7,180 nucleotides of DNA from Candidatus Dojkabacteria bacterium (GTDB lineage Bacteria > Patescibacteriota > Dojkabacteria > SC72 > JAFGCJ01), in the NCBI GenBank assembly GCA_028696915.1, contig JAQVGB010000048.1, positions 1 through 7,180 on the forward strand, in the 5' to 3' direction. Of the stretch, positions 1-5,112 are shown in pieces; position 1 is the first letter of the stretch, and each line of letters begins with the position of its first letter. Below the pieces are notes generated by a model. The model had not been told where the DNA came from. It was given only the letters and a program-made list of their open reading frames with translations, and made no database searches. Position numbers and translations under genes: made by a program.

Positions 1-118
1 TTGGTGAACAATTACGTATCTTCGTCTTTGATATGTCATCATAGCATATGGAGATGGACTGTCGCAAGTTAGACTTGGAAGGAAGTTTTGGGTGGAAGAC
101 GTTTGATGCAGCGATCAA
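1..118. other. Left-edge segment without an assignable gene
   Basis: No gene can be assigned here. On the minus strand, the frame of the 320-residue gene stays open for 39 codons after its TAG stop, right to the window edge. In another minus frame two adjacent ATG codons (37-42) could begin a gene running off the edge (14 codons, no ribosome-binding site). On the plus strand a 13-codon open stretch ends at TAG 42-44 and could be the tail of a gene entering from the left. None of these is long enough to decide, and I see no hairpin followed by a T-tract that would end the gene at 119. Confidence 0.3.
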
Positions 119-1081
119 CTATATACCCAAGGCCCTAACGGGTTTTCCTGTAGTGCGGTTGACGATTGTTTTTGCCGGAAACAGCACCGGCCATCCTGTC
201 CGATCGACTTCCAGCTGACCGTCGTGATCAAAAATCAAAGAAAGGTCGGTCTCATTGGTATGAAATCTTCGGTCATGGATGGAGAGAGGCGTGGATCGTC
301 CTCCTGCAAATTTTATTGATGTAACAGGTGCCGACGACAATCCCTCTGACAGGAAATGCCGGTTAGTAGAAAGGGTGCCCCGTCTTTCGAATGTATAGCA
401 CTTCAGGAAGGAGGTCTGTATTAGCCGGATACAATTTCTTATGTGGGCAAGTGTTCGAGCATATGTCTTTAGATCTGTTGGCAGGTCTTTGAGAAGTGTG
501 TAAAGAGCGGCTTTGGAATTTTCATTTAGGCCGCGGGCATTAGCTCGTGTTCCAACGAGGTTTCTGTGCGGAATTTTCGTAATAGCTTCTTGTACCTGTC
601 CGCTCACGTCAGAAAGTATTGTGTCTATAGCGCCCGCTTCAATAATTGTGCGGTACGTGAATCGAAACGGGGGAATTCCTTCGAAGTGACGGGCTAAAAC
701 GTCCAATGCTCTATCACGCCAAAGAGCTAGGAATGCCATTTGCTCTGGAGTGGCATGTCTATATTCCAGAATGATCGTGCGGAGAAGTTCGTCGTAGTAA
801 TGTCTCTCTGTCATGAGCTTTGTGAGTGACCGGAGACCCATTTCGGCTGAGTCGTAGTGCTTATCCGGTCCGGAAACTTCAGGATGTGTAAGATCCGCGA
901 CGGCGCTTGTTACCGTGAAATCCCCTTGTAGAAGTGCATAGTCGCTAAGGACCGGTAAGATTATTGAGGGTCCGGAAGTGTTAATGGATCTCAGTGTATT
1001 CTGAAGTGGTTCAAGCAGGTCAACTATTCGAAGGAGAGAATTGCGGACAGTGTTTTCATGTGCTCCCGATCCACGGCGCAT
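119..1081 (-). CDS. Hypothetical protein, 320 aa, mostly helical
   Basis: I do not recognise the family. The start is ATG at 1081 and the stop TAG at 119-121. A strong promoter sits about 20 bases upstream of the ATG, which supports this start although no Shine-Dalgarno is visible. Residues 10-235 look almost entirely alpha-helical, with heptad-like hydrophobic spacing (for example SLLRIVDLLEPLQNTL at 15-30 and EQMAFLALWRDRALDVLARHF at about 113-133). Residues 250-320 look like short beta-strands and loops ending in a basic tail. There is no signal peptide or membrane segment, so it is probably cytosolic. There are only two cysteines (217 and 228) and no nucleotide-binding, zinc-binding or nuclease motif that I can see. 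It lies about 106 bases downstream of the ppdK stop on the same strand but has its own promoter, so operon membership is doubtful. Codon-level coherence over 320 residues and the promoter make it likely to be real; the function is unknown. Confidence 0.75.
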   Translation of the reverse strand: MRRGSGAHENTVRNSLLRIVDLLEPLQNTLRSINTSGPSIILPVLSDYALLQGDFTVTSAVADLTHPEVSGPDKHYDSAEMGLRSLTKLMTERHYYDELLRTIILEYRHATPEQMAFLALWRDRALDVLARHFEGIPPFRFTYRTIIEAGAIDTILSDVSGQVQEAITKIPHRNLVGTRANARGLNENSKAALYTLLKDLPTDLKTYARTLAHIRNCIRLIQTSFLKCYTFERRGTLSTNRHFLSEGLSSAPVTSIKFAGGRSTPLSIHDRRFHTNETDLSLIFDHDGQLEVDRTGWPVLFPAKTIVNRTTGKPVRALGI

Positions 1082-1109
1082 TCCAATAATCTAGAGTTAT
1101 GACGGGAAT

Positions 1110-1138
1110 ATTATAGGGTATATGATCGACTGCATCAA
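1110..1138 (-). promoter_or_regulatory. Sigma70-type promoter of the 320-aa gene
   Basis: On the minus strand a perfect -10 box TATAAT (1115 to 1110) is preceded by exactly 17 bases and a -35 box TTGATG (1138 to 1133), 4 of 6 to consensus. Transcription would start near 1103, giving a leader of about 20 bases before the ATG at 1081. This is the best-matched promoter in the window. It lies entirely between the ppdK stop and the next gene, so the 320-aa gene can be expressed independently of ppdK. Confidence 0.65.
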
Positions 1139-1187
1139 GGTGGACCGGTACTTGAGAACGACACTTTTAGCACGGGCTGGAGCACCC

Positions 1188-3923
1188 TCACTCTCTCACC
1201 GCCGCCTGTGCCGCCGCCAGCCGCGCAATTGGCACCCGGTAGGGCGAACAGCTGACATAGTCCAATCCTAATCGGTGGCAGAATTCCACTGATTTCGGAT
1301 CGCCGCCGTGCTCGCCGCAGATGCCGATCTCGAGGTCTTTGCGCACCGCCCTCCCTTTTTCTACCGCTATCAGCATCATTTCGCCGACTCCTTTTTCATC
1401 GATGCTCTGGAACGGGTCTACCTGATATACGCCGAGCTCGATGTACTTCGTGATGAAGCGTCCTGCGTCGTCACGTGAATAGCCGAACGTCGTTTGGGTA
1501 AGGTCGTTGGTCCCGAACGAGAAAAACTCCATTGTCCGTGCGAATTCGTCGGCGGTGACACATGCGCGGGGAAGTTCGATCATGGTGCCGACCTTGAAGG
1601 TAACGGCGGGTGATTTCTTGTTGTTTTTGTCTGTGTGGCCTGATTCGCTGTTTTCTTTCCCGCCAACTTCATCCGCAACCCGTTTGATCACCTCGGTCAG
1701 AATTTCCACCTCGCGGTAGTGGCTGGTGACCGGGATTTCGATTTCCGGGCGGACATCGACGCCTTTCTTTGCGACAACCGCCGCCGCGTTCAGTATCGCT
1801 CTGACCTGCATTTCGGTGATCTCGGGATAGACGACCGCCAGTCTACAGCCGCGGAACCCAAGCATCGGATTGACCTCTGAGAGTGCTTCGCGGCGCGCTT
1901 TCAACACCTCGGCGTCCACTTTCATTTCTCGTGCTATTTCCTCGATCTCTGCATCCTCGTGGGGAAGGAACTCGTGGAGTGGGGGATCAAGCAGACGGAT
2001 AGTAACCGGAAAGCCGTCCATCTCAGTGAACAGCTCTTCGAAATCAGACTGCTGCATCTTTTCAATTGTACTCAAGGCCTTCACCCGTTCCTCGAGGGTC
2101 TCTGAGAGGATCATTTCGCGCATGGCAAAGATCCGGTCTTCCTTGAAGAACATGTGTTCGGTGCGGCACAGCCCAATCCCTTCTGCGCCGAATTTCCGTG
2201 CGGTAGCGGCGTCCTTTGGGGTATCCGCATTCGTTCGCACACGAAGCTCACGGACCTCATCCGCCCACTGCATGATTGTTGCAAAGTCTCCGGACATTTC
2301 CGGTTCGACGGTCGAAACTTTTCCGAGATAGACCTCGCCGACCGAGCCGTCGAGGGTTATCCAGTCGCCTTCTTTAAGATCGATATCCGCTCCGCAATGG
2401 AGCAGTTTTTTCTCTTCGTTGACCGCAATATCCGAGCTTCCGGATACGCACGACTTGCCCATGCCGCGGGCGACGACGGCCGCGTGGCTCGTCATGCCGC
2501 CTCGGGCGGTCAGAAATCCGAGCGCGGAGTTCATTCCTTCAATATCTTCAGGAGAGGTTTCGTTGCGGACGAGAATGGTCTTTTTGCCCTGTCCTGCCCA
2601 TTCGACAGCGTCGATCGCGGAAAAAACAATCTGTCCGCTGACGGCGCCGGGGGAGGCGGGGAGTCCTTTCGCGATCACTTGTTTTTCTGCTTTGGGATCG
2701 ATCATGGGGTGGAGGAGCTGGTCGAGTGCGGAGGGGTCGATGCTCAACAGTGCTTTTTTGCGGTCGATGAGTCCTTCTTGTTCCATATCGACGGCGATTT
2801 TAACTGCCGCTTTGCCGGTGCGTTTTCCTGACCGTGCCTGCAGGATGTAGAGTTTTTCTTCTTCGATGGTGAACTCGAGGTCGATCATGTCTTTGAAATG
2901 CTCTTCGAGCTGGCCGAAAATCGCGGTCAGTTCTTCATAAACTTCCGGCAGATCGGTGTTCATTTCTGATAAGTGTTTCGGAGTGCGGATGCCGGCAACA
3001 ACATCTTCTCCTTGGGCGTTCATTAAATATTCTCCATAGAATTCTTTGTCGCCGGTGGAGGGATTTCTGGTGAATGCCACACCGGTTGCCGAGGTATCGC
3101 CGAGATTTCCGAAGACCATCGCCTGCACGTTGACTGCGGTTCCGTTGATCTCGGGTGGGACACGGTTGATCCTGCGGTAGGAAACCGCGCGCGGATTATT
3201 CCATGATTTGAAAACTGCACCGATTGCCATGTTCAACTGCTCCATCGGGTCATCGGGGAATGCCGAGCCGGTCTCGTTCTGGATCAACGCACGGTATTTT
3301 TCGACAACGGTTTTGAGCATCTCGACGGAAAGCTCTGTGTCGTTTGATACTCCGTTTTTCCGTTTCACTTCATCCAGCAGTCCTTCGAACGAGTGATGCT
3401 CGATGCCGAGCACGACATCGCCGAACATCTGCAGGAACCGGCGGTAGCAGTCCCACGCAAATCGTGGGTTCCCGGTTTTTTTTGACAACCCTTCCAGTGT
3501 CGACGGGTTAAGGCCGAGATTGAGTACGGTGTCCATCATACCGGGCATTGAAATAGCCGCACCGGAGCGTACCGAGACGAGCAGGGGAGATTGCGGATCG
3601 CCAAAGCCCTTACCTGTTTCTTTTTCGAGAAATGCGATGCCGTCGTTGAGCTCTTTTTCAAAGCCATCAGGATATGTTCCGTCATGTTCCTGGAAATAGG
3701 TGCAGGTCGGGATAGAAACGACAATCACCGGCGGGACGGGGAGTTTGATCTTTGACATTTCGGCAAGGCCAAGTCCCTTTCCCCCGAGGATATATTTAGG
3801 TGTTTCACTCTGGGGCATCTGAGAAACACTTTGTGAAAAGGCGTAGATGGATGGGGACGGGGTTGTTTCTTGTTTCGAGGGTGAAACGGTAGGGGAACTG
3901 GTCTTGGTTGTTGATTTCTGCAC
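1188..3923 (-). CDS. ppdK: Pyruvate, phosphate dikinase (PPDK)
   Basis: Catalyses ATP + pyruvate + phosphate <-> AMP + PEP + diphosphate in the cytosol; it can serve PEP synthesis or PPi-linked glycolysis. The 911 residues hold the full family order: N-terminal nucleotide-binding domain (about 44-365: GGKG at 47-50, SVRSGAAISMPGMMD at 117-131, LQARSGKRT at 361-369), phosphohistidine domain (about 415-535, GGMTSHAAVVARG at 475-487), and C-terminal pyruvate/PEP TIM barrel (about 550-911). Residues matching the Clostridium symbiosum enzyme from memory are K49, R119, E350, Q362, R364, catalytic H480, R587, R643, E783, N806 and C869 (GICGEHGGDP), so it should be active. Offsets to that enzyme show an N-terminal extension of about 27 residues, rich in Ser/Thr/Pro, and a net 12-residue polar insert near 755-772. 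The start is GTG; an in-frame TGA lies four codons upstream, and the next Met (36) would cut into the conserved IYAF segment. No Shine-Dalgarno is seen. T478 matches the regulatory threonine of plant PPDK, but no regulator is present. The gene is G+C-richer than its flanks. Confidence 0.97.
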   Translation of the reverse strand: MQKSTTKTSSPTVSPSKQETTPSPSIYAFSQSVSQMPQSETPKYILGGKGLGLAEMSKIKLPVPPVIVVSIPTCTYFQEHDGTYPDGFEKELNDGIAFLEKETGKGFGDPQSPLLVSVRSGAAISMPGMMDTVLNLGLNPSTLEGLSKKTGNPRFAWDCYRRFLQMFGDVVLGIEHHSFEGLLDEVKRKNGVSNDTELSVEMLKTVVEKYRALIQNETGSAFPDDPMEQLNMAIGAVFKSWNNPRAVSYRRINRVPPEINGTAVNVQAMVFGNLGDTSATGVAFTRNPSTGDKEFYGEYLMNAQGEDVVAGIRTPKHLSEMNTDLPEVYEELTAIFGQLEEHFKDMIDLEFTIEEEKLYILQARSGKRTGKAAVKIAVDMEQEGLIDRKKALLSIDPSALDQLLHPMIDPKAEKQVIAKGLPASPGAVSGQIVFSAIDAVEWAGQGKKTILVRNETSPEDIEGMNSALGFLTARGGMTSHAAVVARGMGKSCVSGSSDIAVNEEKKLLHCGADIDLKEGDWITLDGSVGEVYLGKVSTVEPEMSGDFATIMQWADEVRELRVRTNADTPKDAATARKFGAEGIGLCRTEHMFFKEDRIFAMREMILSETLEERVKALSTIEKMQQSDFEELFTEMDGFPVTIRLLDPPLHEFLPHEDAEIEEIAREMKVDAEVLKARREALSEVNPMLGFRGCRLAVVYPEITEMQVRAILNAAAVVAKKGVDVRPEIEIPVTSHYREVEILTEVIKRVADEVGGKENSESGHTDKNNKKSPAVTFKVGTMIELPRACVTADEFARTMEFFSFGTNDLTQTTFGYSRDDAGRFITKYIELGVYQVDPFQSIDEKGVGEMMLIAVEKGRAVRKDLEIGICGEHGGDPKSVEFCHRLGLDYVSCSPYRVPIARLAAAQAAVRE

Positions 3924-3964
3924 GGCAGGTGATCATTAAAAAATTAGAGCAAAAGAGCCGACCA

Positions 3965-3999
3965 ATGATACCAGAAATTGGGGAAAGGGTGGGTGTCAA
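3965..3999 (-). promoter_or_regulatory. Possible ppdK promoter
   Basis: On the minus strand there is a perfect -35 hexamer TTGACA (3999 to 3994) and an extended -10, TGG followed by TATCAT (3973 to 3965). The spacing between them is 23 bases, too long for a standard sigma70 promoter, so either the extended -10 works alone or one of the two matches is accidental. A start site near 3958 would leave a leader of about 35 bases before the GTG at 3923. Confidence 0.33.
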
Positions 4000-4168
4000 T
4001 AAGTTGGGATAGATGTAGCGCAAGAGGACCTTTCCACGGCGCTATATCACTCCAACCAGTACAATTTTCTTTATAAGAAGTTCCTACATTCTAGTTCCGA
4101 GTGCAACGGTGGGTTTTAAGGGCTGGAGATGTAGTGTGATAGTAGTTTCTCTAGGCGTAAGTAACCGT

Positions 4169-4197
4169 TTGAAAGTAGTGGCGTATTATCATAATAT
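4169..4197 (+). promoter_or_regulatory. Possible promoter of the Nudix-like gene
   Basis: TTGAAA (4169-4174, 5 of 6 to the -35 consensus) is followed by 17 bases and TAATAT (4192-4197, 4 of 6 to the -10 consensus). A TATAAA at 4195-4200 is an alternative -10 with a longer spacer. Transcription would start near 4204, about 33 bases before the ATG at 4237. The surrounding sequence is A+T-rich. Confidence 0.4.
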
Positions 4198-4236
4198 AAA
4201 GATGCTGCAATAATTAACCTATAGTGATTTAGAAAT

Positions 4237-4713
4237 ATGTTTTTTACAGAAGCGAGGTGTGGAAATTCGGCGTTCGGCGAAAAAGTCAGTAATGGGGATG
4301 GTGTAGTAGTGCTTCCTCGAGACATTCGAACGAGAATGAGAGGATTCGTTGTGGATCTGCCGCCCGCTGGTCGCAGTGAAAGGTCTGAGCGAGTGCAGCT
4401 TACTGATGTGCTGGTTGTCCCTGTGGTTGCGTGCTCAAACCCGCGGGGTGGAAGGGTTGACCAAGGAAGGGACGGTGGATGTAGTGGTGTTCTATATGCC
4501 CAAGAGCCAACTCGCAGCCGTATTCCCTCTTCATGTTTGGACCTGCCTCGGGGTAGTGCCGTTTCCGGTGATGGTGATATTTCACGAGCGGCGGCTCGTA
4601 TTCTTAGAGAAAAAACGGGAGTTGAAATTACGCCGGACGCTTTAGTACCGGTTCTGCTTGTGAGGAATGGACGTCAGAACACACTCGTATATCTATCATT
4701 TTCTCATATGTAG
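4237..4713 (+). CDS. Nudix-like protein with degraded Nudix box, N-terminal part (158 aa)
   Basis: The start is ATG 4237, the first after an in-frame TGA at 4225-4227; no Shine-Dalgarno is seen. A beta-rich N-terminal half (VLVVPVV at 58-64) leads into DLPRG at 102-106 and a Nudix-box-like stretch through GV at 128-129. Aligned to GX5EX7REUXEEXGU, the box keeps R121, L123, E125, G128 and V129. The first Gly becomes S107 and three Glu positions become G113, I122 and K126. The family hydrolyses nucleoside diphosphates linked to other groups, using these glutamates to hold Mg2+; with three gone, catalysis is doubtful, and a ligand-binding or decaying protein is more likely. The ORF ends at TAG 4711-4713, only 29 residues after the box, where a Nudix fold needs about 50 or more further residues. 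The missing part appears in the same frame directly after the stop (next entry). It could instead be a coincidental match; I rate the Nudix relationship as likely. Confidence 0.65.
   Translation: MFFTEARCGNSAFGEKVSNGDGVVVLPRDIRTRMRGFVVDLPPAGRSERSERVQLTDVLVVPVVACSNPRGGRVDQGRDGGCSGVLYAQEPTRSRIPSSCLDLPRGSAVSGDGDISRAAARILREKTGVEITPDALVPVLLVRNGRQNTLVYLSFSHM
4711..4713 (+). other. In-frame TAG splitting the Nudix-like gene
   Basis: This single TAG separates two ORFs that lie in the same frame. The next ATG is only two codons further on (4720). If TAG were read through, or absent, one continuous protein of about 266 residues would result, a more sensible length for a Nudix protein with a C-terminal helical tail. 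It could be a nonsense mutation, a real gene split with translational re-initiation, a read-through stop or a sequencing error; the sequence alone does not say which. Confidence 0.6.
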
Positions 4714-4719
4714 ACTTCC

Positions 4720-5037
4720 ATGATTTCCTGTGACTACATGGGCAGGCAAAACGGAAATGGTGGTGGGGGTGATCATCATGATGATCGGTCGTGGTTTTTG
4801 TTAGATCCTTCTTCTAGAAGTGCGGGGGGGAATACCGAAACAGGAGCGACCATCAGAGTTCTGGAGCCGCTTCGTAGATTGTTCGAGCGCCCGAAAGATT
4901 CGCTTGTTGGGAAATTGAGGGATCGAAGACATCCGTTATTACAGCCGGGCGTTCTACGTGCGCTTATAACCGTGTTCAGGGAAGAATTTGGGTGGATGAT
5001 GGATCCTTCCACCAGTCGGGTAGTTACGGGCAGTTAG
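4720..5037 (+). CDS. C-terminal part of the TAG-split Nudix-like gene (105 aa)
   Basis: This ORF continues the frame of the upstream Nudix-like ORF. Its ATG lies six bases past that ORF's TAG, close enough for re-initiation after termination; it has no Shine-Dalgarno of its own. Residues 11-22 are Gly-rich and then His/Asp-rich (GGGGDHHDD). Residues 23-29 (RSWFLLD) resemble the beta-strand that follows the acidic loop in Nudix folds. Residues 44-92 look like two amphipathic helices (IRVLEPLRRLFERP and PGVLRALITVFREEFGW). This order is what a Nudix protein would have after its box, so I read it as the lost C-terminal half rather than an independent gene. It ends at TAG 5035-5037; nine further codons in frame lead to TAA at 5065-5067. 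An independent small protein remains possible. Confidence 0.5.
   Translation: MISCDYMGRQNGNGGGGDHHDDRSWFLLDPSSRSAGGNTETGATIRVLEPLRRLFERPKDSLVGKLRDRRHPLLQPGVLRALITVFREEFGWMMDPSTSRVVTGS
4771..4786. repeat. 16-bp perfect palindrome GATCATCATGATGATC
   Basis: The sequence reads identically on both strands over 16 bases, inside the 105-aa ORF, where it encodes DHHDD. It could be a binding site for a dimeric regulator, but a His/Asp-rich stretch built of CAT and GAT codons makes such a palindrome easily by chance. Confidence 0.35.
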
Positions 5038-5053
5038 CTTCGAGAGTTTTCGG

Positions 5054-5079
5054 GTTCACAGGAGTAATACATTGTGAAC
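5054..5079. repeat. 7-bp inverted repeat between convergent genes
   Basis: GTTCACA (5054-5060) and TGTGAAC (5073-5079) are exact inverted copies separated by 12 bases. They sit in the 75-base gap between the converging Nudix-like and phosphatase genes, where a bidirectional terminator would be expected. Neither side is followed by a T-run, so it is at best a weak or factor-assisted terminator. A second short hairpin TCAC-GA-GTGA (about 5086-5095) follows. Confidence 0.35.
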
Positions 5080-5112
5080 TATCCTTCACGAGTGAGGTTG
5101 CACTGCTGAAAT

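Larger units (their letters stand above)
3924..4236. other. Divergent intergenic region between ppdK and the Nudix-like gene
   Basis: These 313 bases carry no convincing gene. Short antisense frames that cross them have no family resemblance. The region holds the candidate promoters of both flanking genes (annotated separately). A 6-bp inverted repeat CTACAT/ATGTAG (4084-4089 and 4129-4134) has a loop too long to be a likely hairpin. GATGTAG occurs twice in direct orientation (around 4012 and 4128), which could be chance. I see no riboswitch-like or T-box-like structure. Confidence 0.5.

Noticed and set aside
1139..1187. Intrinsic terminator after ppdK
   Set aside because: I looked for a G+C-rich hairpin followed by T residues on the minus strand; only a 3-bp GGG/CCC pairing is present, so none is called.
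1507..2850. Several plus-strand ORFs of 70-225 codons
   Set aside because: They lie antisense inside ppdK, whose translation is conserved over its whole length; their products are Ser/Arg-rich or otherwise lack family resemblance, as expected of shadow frames in a G+C-rich gene.
1188..3923. Phosphoenolpyruvate synthase (ppsA) as an alternative to ppdK
   Set aside because: The protein is 911 residues, with the PPDK-type GGMTSHAAVVARGMGK and GICGEHGGDP sequences and PPDK-like spacing throughout; PEP synthases are shorter and differ at these motifs.
3805..4023. Minus-strand 72-codon ORF overlapping the ppdK start
   Set aside because: It overlaps the ppdK 5' end in another frame and has no ribosome-binding site or family likeness. 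Its inner ATG (3935) was considered as an alternative to the GTG start but is out of frame with ppdK.
4349..4645. Plus-strand 98-codon ORF in another frame of the Nudix-like gene
   Set aside because: It is Trp/Leu/Val-rich with no motif, while the overlapping frame shows the Nudix-like pattern and begins behind a promoter.
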